From positions 9,795,396 to 9,859,395 of the forward strand of contig OW387145.1 in assembly GCA_936440205.1 (NCBI GenBank): a stretch of 64,000 nucleotides of DNA, given 5' to 3'. How positions within the stretch are numbered: the first letter of the stretch is position 1; every line of letters begins with the position of its first letter. Below are positions 38,315 through 49,099 of the stretch, one piece after another. The position numbers and the translations under genes are program-made. The notes below the pieces were generated by a model. That model did not search any database. It was given only the letters and a program-made list of their open reading frames with translations, and had not been told where the DNA came from. The DNA comes from Lepidonotus clava. Taxonomy: Eukaryota; Annelida; Polychaeta; Phyllodocida; Polynoidae.

Positions 38315-40655
38315 TGTCAGAGCGAGGAAAACAGTCTGAAAAACACGAAAATGAAATCTGCTCACAGAATGGCAGGCAGAAAACAAATAGAGTGATAAAC
38401 ATTCAAACTTTTTAGAAATTCAGGAAACGGTGGATTGTGATTTCTTTGAAATAAATAAAGAATACATAAAACCCAAGAAGACAAGATGATAACACTTTTC
38501 TGAACTCTTGGATAAGAATAAGTATTTTGCCAATACATATCACTCCTAGCTGTGCCAATACTACTGTTTTTTATAGTACTTCATCAGGCCAACTTACTGT
38601 TCAGGAAATATCATTATGTAGAATGGTTTCTTTTCTAGAATCTTGATAATGTATTCAGATTGAAAAAAATCGTATCATGATAAAATGTACATAATATCTC
38701 TTTGTGAGGATCATAGTAACATGATCTGATTTGTATACCATGTTTACCTAGATATATTGGTTGGTTGGTAATTGGTGTTTAACACCGTATCAATAGCTAG
38801 ATGTATTATACTGCTATATATATGCTATACATACATACATAACCATCTTTACGGTCTAGATAGACAGATTGCTAATGGATACATATATGTCACTTGCAAT
38901 ATTTGGAAATGAAGGCTTTTCAAATGGAAAATTATTTTGTTTATATATTTCCGTACTTCAGTTCCATCTGATACTTTGTATATTAGCTGAAAATTAAGAA
39001 AACATTGATTAAAACCTTATGGTTTTGGTATTCTTCAATGTTATTTCAAATTCAAGGTAATCCATAGGTATTGAAATAGAATGTCTAAAACCACATTTTA
39101 CAGTAGGTAACTCATAAAATTGCCCTACCGTATGGACAAATGTATGCCCAACATTCGAATTTTTGTTCAGTACTTTATTTGACGTTATTTCATCATAAGG
39201 ATTAGAAGTATTCGGATTTGACCGACTGGTTTCCATATGAGTTAAAATGTAAGTCCGTCCAATTCTAGAAAACTCTTCCAGCTGTAGAGCTTGCTGTTTC
39301 CTACATAAAGTTACTGTTATTTTTTATTATAAAAGAACACAGTCTCTTTGTCAAATGTTTCCAGGGAATACCTGTAATACTCAAGCCGTGAACATTATGT
39401 TGTATAAGCAAAGTGCATTTTTATGACAATTTTATGGAGTATACCATCTCATATATTTATGAATCATGTCTTCCAAAGGCTGAAGTGTTTGGAAATGCTG
39501 AGAAATCTTGTTGTTTCCTGCATTGTGAGAGGTACAAGTACATCACATATTAGTACATTGCACGATTCAAAGAGGTAGATATTTATTTTTCTTAAAGAAA
39601 ACCTGTTCTGCAATTTCAATATTGCTTTTCCCATTTCTACTAAAATGTTTAACTATACTGTATTCATAGGAATCAGTGAACAGAACCACGTCATTTGGCC
39701 AAGCTTCTGTTAGGTGGTTGGAAGCATGATGCTACTCTTGACATGGACCCAGTATATCACAATGTTATCAAGTTTCCACATTTTTTTTCTTTTTAGAGAA
39801 ATAAGCCATGTCCTTTCTAGAATTTCTATGTCACGTAAGCTTAATTGCTAGAGATATTGACCCTCTACCGTCCTAATGTAGTGAGGCTGATCAGTGCCCA
39901 TACCCTTCTGTATAAGAGGTGAGTCATAGTGTGATTACTTCCCATAGGGCATGGTAATGGTACAGATATGATGCTGATGAACAGTTTCCAGCCGCAGCAA
40001 GTTTTTAGCCTCATTTTTGTGGGGAAAGCGACTTGTAGCTTGCATCTTTTGTGGGACTGTGTATTTATGTTTTTATTTAATTGAATGAGTTATTATGAAT
40101 GCCAGAATGATAGGGCTTATAACAGAAGAAACTAAGTTGTATTATATATGAAATGCATATAGCTACGTTGATGTAATGAAAGTTCTCTTGTAAACCTAGT
40201 TTCCGGTCATGTGATTTTATGTTCATGAATGTCCAATGTATGGAGATTAATTTGTCATGACAAGTGAGTTGTAAGCATTTATCAGTCCTGTGGACAGGAA
40301 GATGATGGTAGTATTCATCGTGGAAGCTGAAAAGGTTTTACTTTGAAAGCTGTGCTATAAGTGCAAAATAATATTTTCATATTACATGAGTGTGAGTGAT
40401 GCTTGTGACTATATATGGAATGTAAAGAGTTTAGCTGCAACACGTGTAGAGTACGTCTCAGTAAATATCTGGTATAGGAGGAAGGTTGTTACGAGTCAAG
40501 AAGAATATACACTTTAAGAGCCATCACTTGAATTTCCTAACTGGATTTAGATTTATTTTGTATGATGGGCATTTGTACTTAAAAATTATGTGCCTTTATT
40601 TATCCTTTTGTATGACAGAGTTGTTTTAAGAATAAACATCCATGAAATATTATAT
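38315..40655 (+). other. Long 3' UTR of the receptor gene
   Basis: AT-rich non-coding DNA follows the stop codon in the same exon, with no further exon signal. An AATAAA sits at 40631-40636, followed by a T-rich stretch, and is the likeliest main poly(A) signal. An earlier AATAAA near 38451 could give a short isoform. A stretch at 38756-38800 (TTGGTTGGTTGG then GTGTTTAACACC) looks like the edge of a dispersed repeat. The extent is inferred, not shown by a transcript. Confidence 0.6.
40631..40636 (+). promoter_or_regulatory. Poly(A) signal AATAAA, receptor gene
   Basis: Canonical AATAAA about 2.3 kb after the receptor stop codon, with TGCTCTTGTTTCTTT about 20 bases downstream as a U-rich element. 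It is the last such signal before the repeat-rich spacer. Confidence 0.55.
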
Positions 40656-41409
40656 GCTCTTGTTTCTTTATTCAATTGGTCTCCATTCAATCAAGTTATA
40701 ATTATAACTAGAAAGTATTCAAGTCGTACAATTAATGGATGAGGATTGAATCTGTTTTATAAGTCACAAGAACTCTAGCCTAATAGATAACTCTGGTATA
40801 TAATTTTATATGTGTAATTGATCTATCTAATCCATATGCTGATACAACAGAAATGTGATCCAATCACAGTAGAGGTTTTTGTATTAAATAATTTCTTTGC
40901 CATGAACAAAGGCAAAAAAAAAGAGTTTCCCCTGAGATTCCACACTTGGCGTCTTGGACTCTTGCAGAAACTCAATCATACAGCTTGTCACAGAGTGGCG
41001 GATCTAGAGGGAGTGCGGGGATGCCCCCCCCCCCCCCCCCTTTTTTTTTGGTATCATTTCCCGATGTAAATTCTGTCCAAAGGTCACTAAGGAACAATTT
41101 TCCAAGTAGTTCCCCCCACCCATCTCAAATCCTACATCAACCACTGTCACTGTTTGGATGTGAGTAGGAGGGAGGTTGCAGACAGGCTATGGAGGTACAG
41201 GGGTTAAACAAGCAGGTTATGGAGGGGGTATTATGTTGTTGTATACACAGGCCCAAGATCAAGACATTTTCAAAAGGAGGTGGGGGGTGGGGAGTAGGGC
41301 GCCCTATTGTAAAACTTTCAACCGGACCATCCAGATCCGAGAATTGTACATTAAAAAAAATCAATATTATTTTTGGGCTCTTGATGGGGTGGGGGGTGGG
41401 GGGGGGGGG

Positions 41410-41600
41410 GGTCCCCATGTCGCATGTCGAATTTAAGAAATTATGATACCCCTTGTCACTTAACTTCTCATGTCCCATGTCGAATTTAAGAAATGGTCAC
41501 TGTCATGTCGTTTATTTTTTTCTTCATGTCACTAAGCCCCATGTCACATGTCGATTTTGAGAAATGGTCATATTGGTGTGACGAATTTAAAGGTACTTGG
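41410..41600. repeat. Dispersed ATGTCGAATTTAAG repeat, copy 2
   Basis: Follows a G-run and GTCCCCATG; contains GCATGTCGAATTTAAGAAA and several further CATGTC modules. Same family as 7428, 42795 and 48495. Confidence 0.6.
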
Positions 41601-42479
41601 GGGTGTTTGGCTTAAATTCTAATTACCAGTACAATTTGCTGTAAATGTGTAGGAACTTTAGCTTCTATATAGAGGAATATATAGAAACAATATAAACAAT
41701 TTTCACCATTTCTGATAAAAGTTACAGCCTGATGAAGAATTTGATCTCTACCATTGATTTCAATGGGAAATATCAGTTTTTTTTCTCTGTCAAAAAAACT
41801 ACCAATGGAATTTTCACGAAACTTCTGGAATATTTAGCATTTACATAGGAGTAAATATTCAAACCAAAAAATTAAATATTCACTGTTTGTGAGAAAAAAT
41901 ATATGGAAAAACATTGAAAAATTAAGGTATTTTGGGTATTTATACTATGGTAATTTCATACCCTGTTATTCTAATTGAACACAAACACCTGAACTTTACT
42001 TCTCCTCTCATTATTGAACAAAAATATTTTTTTTGTAGTTATTAATCTATGACCCAGGTGGTGCCCTGAGTAAGGTTGAGGCAGAAAATAAGAAACAAGT
42101 AATTGGCAGCCGTACAAAACAGTTATATATGTATTCAACTCCACTATTTCCACACAAACATGGTTCGACATCTTCTGACTTAATTGATTGATCTCAAGAA
42201 CATGTAGCTGAAGTTCTAGACTGTAGGTCTAAGCTAGGTGTCAATAATTGAATGTCTAATGGGATAGAATGTATATCTATATATGTGATGGCAGCCTCAT
42301 AATAACATAAGCAACTGTGGGGCTCTGGATGGAGGGGGTGTCTTCAACTGGACGTCTGTTAATCCCTCTTGTTTGCTTTAGGCCGGTGGAGCGTCGGCGG
42401 TCCCCTGGGAGGGGGCTCTAAAAGGTGAGGTGAAACAGTCGCATGTTGGATTTAAGAATATATATATAATATATATAAT

Positions 42480-42690
42480 AGTGGAAACTAGTGACTAGTC
42501 CTAAAGAACTATTAGAAGAGAGGGATATATATCTAGTTTACTCCCCATTATTAAAAACTGGAAAATAGTGACTAGGAATAGGGACGAGTTAGCCTTTTAG
42601 GTATGAATCCCAAAGAACTATCAGAAGAGAGGGATATATATTTAGTTTAGCCCCCATTATCAAAAACTATGGAAAATAGTGACTAGGAAC
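42480..42690. repeat. Two tandem units of about 110 bases
   Basis: AAAGAACTATTAGAAGAGAGG through ACTGGAAAATAGTGACTAG is followed by a second copy with the same order of words. The segment around GTTAGCCTTTTAGGTATGAATCC recurs in reverse orientation in the core of the foldback element near 57600. Confidence 0.6.
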
Positions 42691-42794
42691 CCACCCCTCA
42701 TGAGCCCAATTAGGACTGGGGCCACCGGCCCTAAGTGCTTACATAACAGGATTAAAATTAGCTGGACGTCCAGATGGGTGGCACCCGGATGGAG

Positions 42795-42960
42795 GGTGGG
42801 GTCCCAATGCCACATGTCAAATTTAAAAAAACAGCAATGTCGCGTGTCTCTGTTGCTTATATTTTTTTCAATGTTCCATGTCAAATTTAAGAAATGTCCA
42901 TGTTGCATGTCATTAAGGTTTTAATGCTACCTGTCATGTCGTTAAGGCTCAATGCCACAT
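42795..42960. repeat. Dispersed ATGTCGAATTTAAG repeat, copy 3
   Basis: Follows GGGTGGGGTCCCAATGCC and carries CATGTCAAATTTAA twice plus TGTCATGTCGTTAAGGC. More diverged than the copy at 41410. Confidence 0.55.
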
Positions 42961-43483
42961 CTCCAACGTTATTATGTACTATGATGCATATAATATTTTT
43001 ATGTACTGTGATGCCTTTCTGTTATTTTTGATATTATGTTGGATACTTTTTGAGCATAAGCAGTAGATCTATGCGTCATCTCTCATTTCAAAAGATCACA
43101 ACATCATAAAAAAGTGGAACAATCTTTCAGGCAACGATACAAAGTAATTATCCCATTAAAAACATGCAGGTTTCACAAAAGGCCTTTCATTGTCTAAATG
43201 GATGTGCATGCATACAACCTGTCACTTACTTACATGGCCCAGCACTCAAAGCACAGTTCAAGATGGGTTTTACAAGCATTTACAATACACTAATGTTCTA
43301 CATGTCACAATCAAAAGGATTCACAACTGAACTTAAAAGGCTGCACAGTAGTATCTTTTGCATTATCGAAAACATACATTAGCTTTTGTATCGAGTAGTA
43401 CAAAGCGAGTCTGTAAGCTTTTAGCTGTAAGCTGATATGTAATCAGATCTAAAGTATCATGCAAGATAATAAGAAAACTAATG

Positions 43484-43491
43484 TATAAATA
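43484..43491 (+). promoter_or_regulatory. TATA box, peptide gene copy A
   Basis: TATAAATA, placed about 30 bases before the conserved CAGATCTAGCC where transcription probably starts. The motif and its surroundings are shared with copies B and C. A 5' UTR exon ending ATATAG|gtattt follows at 43583. Confidence 0.6.
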
Positions 43492-43778
43492 TTCAGATAC
43501 TTGAGTACAGATCTAGCCACAATAAACTTATTGGTGCAGACCTGTTGTTCACAACAACATCCCTAAGAAACAGCATCATATAGGTATTTCATTGCAAGAA
43601 TATTCTATAGGAAAAAAGTGATTAAGTACTTTGAAGTTGACTTTATTATCTATCTCGTTTAATATATCCAAATATAGCTTTCAAAAATAGGCTAAAATCA
43701 GTTAGCGAATCAAAGATTAAGTTTAATGTCTTCTCTCATAATCTTTTTTCAATTTTCAATTTCAGAAGTGATACCAAA

Positions 43779-46745
43779 ATGAAATATCTTCAAATATTGT
43801 TCTTTGTTTTAGTAATTGTATGCACTCTATCTCCCGTTTACATGCAAGTGAGTATATTATAATATATATTTGTTTGCGGGTTTGAGGAAATTATTTCCAA
43901 TTCATAAAGTCTTTATACGGGTTTAAATATTTATTTTTTTGAGATATGAAGGAATAGGTAATATAAACTATGGTATTAACTGCTTCAAATAATGAATATT
44001 GTAATCTTGGTAAAGTAGAATGGGTATTCTTCCCATTAGTTAAATTGCCTATAATAACTGTAATTGGGAGGAATCATACAAAGGAAGGTTCAGAATTTAT
44101 GTATTTTAATAGTTGTGGGAACCTCTTCACTAATTCACAAGTTTTTAGAATTGATTACAGATCTTATTCAAAATGCACTTCTTAGAGAAATCAAGGATCA
44201 GCTTGCATTCACTAAGACAATACAACTGTACAAGGTGTGGATTTACTTATGAGTTATGATATAGTAAGATGGAGATGCCAGCTAGCTACTTGTACTCCTT
44301 TGTGTTTTACATTTATATTTCTGCGAAGGTAAGTGAGTTCAGTTCTGAATATCAGGCTAGTCTATGAATATTGGGGAATATCCTCCTTATCTAGGTGGTT
44401 CAAATCTAAGTGAAGACACTCTCTTGAAGAGATTGAATGTTTTATTGTGCCATTAGGCTTGCAGGGGGGTTACAACTTTCACCATACAATCACCTGATCC
44501 AACAACCCAGACTGGTGTTAAGCCCCTCACAGTCATTTACAGGTTAATCTCGCTCAAGAATGGTTCCCTTCCAATTAGACTTTGTACATTTCCTTTCAAC
44601 TAGCTTTGCTGTTGACCACGAGGCTCCTACAGCCTAACACAACTCCAACTAGAACCCCATGTTACAATTTAGGTATGATCCGACTAGGACATGGTTGCCA
44701 AAAAATACCACTAATACCAACTATCTCACTAACTTCGATAAATACATATAACCAACCAAGAAGGGAGTACGAGGGTGGTTATCACCCCGAGCTGGGACCC
44801 CAATATCAGCCCGAGGCCAGGGCCCGGAGGGCCGGCCGAGGGCTGATATTGGGTCCCGGCAAGGGGTGATAACTGCCCTCGTTCTCCCTTCGAGGTTGGT
44901 TATGGATTTATTATACCTTTTCTGTTAGATCTGAGCTCCCAAGGAAGGATGCACAGCAATCAGGGATGGTGGGACTGTGATGCTGCACATTTTTTTATGT
45001 TTTTTTTCCATATAACTCTTTTGATATCCATCAAATCCACAAATAGTAAGCAGTAACATGTAGCTATGAACGTTGTACAGATAATGCATATGTTAGATTT
45101 TTTATTTCTTAATTATTTCATTTTTTCATGAATTTTAGAAAAATAAAAAGTTTCTGTATCACACTGCAGTGCGATACAAGGCTGGTTATCACCCAGGTTT
45201 GTATCGCCCTGTGTTAAACTCTTAACTACTAAACTTGTATCACCCTAAGGTATAATAAACCTCTGTATGAGTTTTATTTCAGTCCATTACACTGAGGTTA
45301 GCTACCTCATGCACAAATGGTATGCAAATGATATCCATGCTGCTTTTCAGCAGATGGCAGTGCAATACTCGTTAGGTTTATTGCTTGCTTTGCAGCTAAA
45401 ATCCTAGGCATCGTTAAAATAAATGTAACATATGCAGACTGTGGCGGCAACTAGGGTTGATGAGACAGTCACCATGATATCATATCCATAACCTCTATCA
45501 AAAAATCGATAAGAGCTTGTATTACTCAATCACTTACAGAGTACCTCTCAATTAAAACACTCCAGACGAAATGATGTAATAACAAATAACTTCATGTTTG
45601 TTCCCCATAAACGATAGCTAACATAACACAAATCAACACTTGTTCACTATCTCTCCATTTGTTTTTTCCTACATTACATTCACTAAGATATTATTTTAGT
45701 GCATGTAAGCTGATTGATGATATCTTGAAGAAGTACAGATCTGTAATCCATTGTAAAGTGTTGTGAGGAGGTCATATTTTAATCTACAAATAGTAGTAAG
45801 ATTGTAATTTTGCCTTACTGTAATGTCCTCAGAATTCTCTGCTTGGGCCAGCTGATAATAGTAGAGGAGGCGGAGGAGGGAAACTGGAAAGGGACACCAA
45901 TTTGGTAGGCAAGATAGCAAGATTTCAAGTAATCCTTTCAGTTTTGATACATAAAATATGGGTACTGCTACTACCTAAGTAAATTGCCTGTCACAGCTAC
46001 ATGAGTTAGAAATCTTAAAATGACATAATCAGGTTTACATTCTAAAAGTGACTTCAGCTACCTTAGTAATATACTAGCCTAGATAGGTGGTTGAATCACT
46101 ATTAGAATGTAGATAATGGATAAGAAATTAATCTTTTTATCAGAAATTTGAAAAGTAACGGTCATTATTACCAAGTAATGGTTATTATTATCATGTTGAG
46201 TATGTTGAATCTGTGACATTACTGCTGTGCTGATCTTGGTTTAGGCTAGAAGAGCTATAGGGTAGCACTACTATTCTAAAATGTAAAACGTCAAAACAGA
46301 TTCAGTTGAAAATGTGAAAATCAAACCTGTATACAGTATTTGATAAGACTGCCTTAAATGATTTTGAATTATTATATTATGTACATGTTTGGCTTATTCT
46401 AATTTTCATTAACCATTAACAACACCGACATTTTGCAGCAATATTATATATTATTGAGGTGTACCTGAATTTTCTGATAAAATGAATCTTCTAAGCACAC
46501 ACTTTTTATGTTTTAAAGTTTGTGAAATAAAATTGTAGAGAATGCCTTTACACTTGATTTTGATACAATTTCAGATAAAATTGAATATATTACTTATGGA
46601 GTAATATAGTCTAAATAAAGGGTCCCCCCACTAAAATGTGGATATCATAAGTTGGCAACTTGTATTCTTATAAGTGACTATTTTGCTACATCTGGTATTG
46701 ATATTCTATATTGTGTATATTTAGAAAGGTGTCAATAAGAGGTAA
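43779..46745 (+). CDS. Small secreted Gly-rich peptide, copy A (53 aa, three coding exons)
   Basis: Coding exons 43779-43847, 45833-45904 and 46725-46745 (TAA). Exon 1 encodes 23 residues, MKYLQILFF to TLSPVYMQ: a basic start and hydrophobic core, that is, a signal peptide. Exon 2 encodes 24 residues beginning NSLLGPADNSR, then five Gly, KLERDTNL. The last exon reads KGVNKR-stop and is spliced on after the stop (donor at 46783). All coding junctions are phase 0 with GT-AG ends. A 5' UTR exon of about 43515-43583 joins an acceptor whose AG ends at 43765; TATAAATA at 43484 and AATAAA at 47684 bracket the unit. The same architecture recurs in copies B and C, which is the main support. The mature peptide has no cysteine and is basic; its function is unknown (defence, signalling or epithelial secretion are all guesses). 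Relative to C, the first Gly-rich exon has been lost by a deletion near 44010. Not recognised as any known family. Confidence 0.68.
44741..45258. mobile_element. Hairpin-bearing insertion in unit A, absent from unit C
   Basis: Unit C reads TTCGATAA then CCTCTGTATG without interruption; unit A has about 520 extra bases at that point, with ATAA at both edges as a possible target duplication. The insert carries a 156-base near-perfect inverted repeat (44748-44903, outer ends ATAACCAACC and GGTTGGTTAT, pairing through AATATCAGCCC) and a second, 22-base palindrome at 45156-45177. No coding frame; a non-autonomous DNA element of unknown family. Confidence 0.6.
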
Positions 46746-46843
46746 TGAGAAGATGATGTCCAGCTAAATTTGACTTGTCTTGGTAAGTTTCTGGTGATAC
46801 TGTTTATCTATTTAAGTAAAAGATTGAACATAATCACAACATA

Positions 46844-46846
<3 letters not shown>

Positions 46847-46873
<27 letters not shown>
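46847..46873. repeat. (TA)n microsatellite in unit A
   Basis: About 13 TA units in the 3' UTR intron. The equivalent tract in unit C (about 63038-63072) is longer; unit B lacks it. Confidence 0.9.
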
Positions 46874-46879
<6 letters not shown>

Positions 46880-47683
46880 CTTTATATCAAGCCTGATCTT
46901 TGGTAGGTTGAAAATAAGATTTTGATATTTAACAGCTATAGTACATTGTAGTGGTATAAAAGGATTTTCACTTGTTATTCTATAAAACTTATATGTCTTA
47001 GATAATCTACTTTTTAAAGATATTTCAGTTGCAGAAAGTTTCAAGTTGACAGATATCAGATGAACTGAGAGGAGTCCTCAGCTTATGAAGTGAAAACACT
47101 TTTGCTTATTGTAGATCTATTCAAGTTATTATTGAAATTTGTTTTCACTTTACCATTTCCTATTTATTCTTTAACTGGTTTATTTTGATACAGTCCTATT
47201 AAGCTACAACTACTTATGAATCATTCAAGAAAATAGTCGGAAACTATATGAAATACGTGGAAGTATTAAAGCTTAAAGCTAACTATTTGTGTGTGTTTAT
47301 ATATAGAAATTTTGAGACATACTCCTGAGTTGTCCACTTTGATTGTCAACTAAAATCTTTACTTTGAAATAACTATATTCATTTTATTGGACATTGTTAA
47401 GAATTTTAAGAATTGAAAGCAAATCTACAATACTAGATGCTGGAGTTGGAAGATAACACCTCTTCTTCAGAAATTAAAACTTGAGCCCCAACAACATTTG
47501 AAAATAGAAATCTCAATATTATCTGTGTATTCTGAAGGGTATTCTGGAATCCTATAAAACTGTTCTTTGCATCTTTCCATGAATTTTTATGCAAAATGTT
47601 GTTTTTAGAATAGCAGCATTATTTCTAACATATCATGAACTGTTCAATAAATGCAAACTTTGGAGGACAATCTATGAATTATG

Positions 47684-47689
47684 AATAAA
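47684..47689 (+). promoter_or_regulatory. Poly(A) signal AATAAA, peptide gene copy A
   Basis: AATAAA in ATGAATAAAGTTAATTTAAT, followed by TCAAGCCTTC as in copy B. It marks the probable end of a non-coding last exon, whose acceptor may be the TTTTGATACAG ending at 47197. Confidence 0.5.
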
Positions 47690-48148
47690 GTTAATTTAAT
47701 TATTGCATTCAGTCAAGCCTTCTTTTACTTGCTTTGAAGCAACAATTTTCTGAACAACTTTTTTATGTTTATACAAATTTCATTTCAATGGTGAAAGTAT
47801 AGTGTTTTTGACAGTCCACCTCTGTAAGATTGATGCTAGTTTGTCCTCCCTAAGTTTAGACACAACATATCCAGCCTATAACAAATGTATAACATAAAAT
47901 TGTACTGATGTCATCCATCAGTGCTGACGTGGCATCACATATATAACAAAAACTATTGCTAGTGCATTGAGCTAGACTGATGTTATTTGTCTTTGTTTAA
48001 TTCCAGGGATGTTTCATTATTAAAGTTTGTATTGATTAATATCCCTTATCGAGGTATTTCATCATTACTCGACTGCGTGATGTTTTATCATTTATCAATC
48101 ATGGTTTACTTATTCGAAGATGTCAATAAATGTATGTTATGTGATAGT

Positions 48149-48240
48149 AAACCGCCGCGGAGGGGGAGTTTATGCTATATAACCTCCGAGGCGTCAGCCG
48201 AGGAGATTATGTAGCATAAACTTCCCCTCCAAGGCGGTTT
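48149..48240. repeat. 92-base hairpin with GC-rich arms
   Basis: The arms begin AAACCGCC and end GGCGGTTT and pair through AGTTTATGCTA/TAGCATAAACT, with a short centre around GGCGTCAGCC. It resembles the hairpin core of a foldback or MITE-type element. The flanks show no clear target duplication. Confidence 0.6.
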
Positions 48241-48494
48241 ACAAGCTTATACTACGACCTCAAAATATGACAGAAGTACCCCTTGATATTCATCTCATAG
48301 TCATATATATGTATTATATATAAGGTAAGTATTAGCTAGAATATTAAGGTTGGAAAATGAACAATGTATGCAAGGTCACTCTGCATATCAATACTCTCAA
48401 ATTCAAGTCGCAGTGGAAGCTAATCTTCGTGCAGATTGTAGCGGTAGGGGCTAGGGCCAGCACCGACCGTCCAGAGCCGTGGCCCTTGATGGGG

Positions 48495-48620
48495 GGTCCC
48501 AATGTCTCAGGTTGATTTTAAGAAATGCCAATGTCGCATGTCTATGTCGCTTATATCTTCTAATTTCGTCGAATTTAAGAAATGGTCATGTCCACATGTT
48601 GATTTTAAGGAAGCCCCAAG
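48495..48620. repeat. Dispersed ATGTCGAATTTAAG repeat, copy 4
   Basis: Starts at GGGGGGTCCCAATGTC and iterates short modules of the type CATGTCG, AATTTAAGAAATG, GTCATGTC. The same pattern occurs at 7428-7610, 41410-41600 and 42795-42960. Confidence 0.6.
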
Positions 48621-48703
48621 TGTGGAGGCGCCTTTAGATGTGCTCCTACTGAAAACCCTGACATCCGACATGAGGACCCCCATTTAGACCCCCTATAGGC
48701 ATC

Positions 48704-48752
48704 GGGGTGGCGGGGTGGCGGGGTGGCGGGCTGGGGGTTGGGGAGTGGGGGG
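48704..48752 (+). other. G-quadruplex-prone tract of GGGGTGGC units
   Basis: Three tandem GGGGTGGC units followed by further G-runs. It lies between the dispersed repeat at 48495 and the tRNA-like head at 48785. Confidence 0.5.
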
Positions 48753-48784
48753 CACTGGCCACATGTATAAGTGGAACCCTATAG

Positions 48785-48870
48785 TCCATAACATCTGCCA
48801 CAATAGAGTAGTGGTTAGCCTCTTGGACTCACAATCCAAAGGTATGGGATTCGAGTCTCAGCAATGTAGG
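48785..48870 (+). mobile_element. tRNA-Val-like SINE head or tRNA relic
   Basis: Contains AGAGTAGTGGTTAGCCTC (A-box), a 5-base anticodon stem TTGGA/TCCAA around loop CTCACAA (anticodon CAC) and GGGATTCGAGTCTC (B-box). The T-stem pairs badly and no acceptor stem is evident, so it is not a working tRNA gene. Confidence 0.5.
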
Positions 48871-48936
48871 TGTAAAGTAAAACTTTTCAAAAATTCGAAA
48901 TTGAACATAGAAATTGTGACGGATGCTTCCCACAAA

Positions 48937-49090
48937 CTTCCGGAGGTTTAGCACATAACCTCCGGAGGTTTAGCACATAACCTCCGGAGGTTTAGCACAT
49001 AACCTCCGGAGGTTTAGCACATAACCTCCGGAGGTTTAGCACATAACCTCCGGAGGTTTAGCACATAACCTCCGGAGGTTTAGCACATAA
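48937..49090. repeat. 22-base minisatellite, seven units
   Basis: Seven units of 22 bases, each starting CCTCCGGAGG (a perfect 10-base palindrome; the first unit starts CTTCCGGAGG) and ending TTTAGCACATAA. The array ends at a variant CCTCCGATGG. Units 2-7 look identical, so the array is young or homogenised. Confidence 0.95.
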
Positions 49091-49099
49091 CCTCCGATG

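Larger units (their letters stand above)
40656..43063. other. Repeat-rich spacer between receptor and peptide cluster
   Basis: Contains a C-run/T-run block after CAGAGTGGCGGATCTAG (40991, resembling a hAT-type end), two copies of the ATGTCGAATTTAAG repeat and the tandem units at 42480. Nothing coding is supported. Confidence 0.6.
43064..47705 (+). repeat. Segmental duplication unit A
   Basis: From ATCTATGCGTCATCTCTCA to just past the poly(A) signal, this stretch matches unit C base for base over long runs (introns included) and unit B more loosely. It contains peptide gene A. Differences from C are mostly block insertions and deletions: loss near 44010, an inserted hairpin element at 44741-45258, and extra sequence at about 44180-44670. 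Confidence 0.85.

Noticed and set aside
46808-47044. Minus-strand open frames with an Ile-Tyr run in units A and C
   Set aside because: The run is the translated (TA)n microsatellite, and the frames lie in the 3' UTR intron.
48785-48870. Functional tRNA-Val(CAC) gene
   Set aside because: The anticodon arm is good, but the T-stem is mispaired and no acceptor stem is found; better read as a SINE head or relic.
48937-49096. 22-base regular repeats as a CRISPR array
   Set aside because: Units are contiguous with no spacers and lie in animal DNA; it is a minisatellite.
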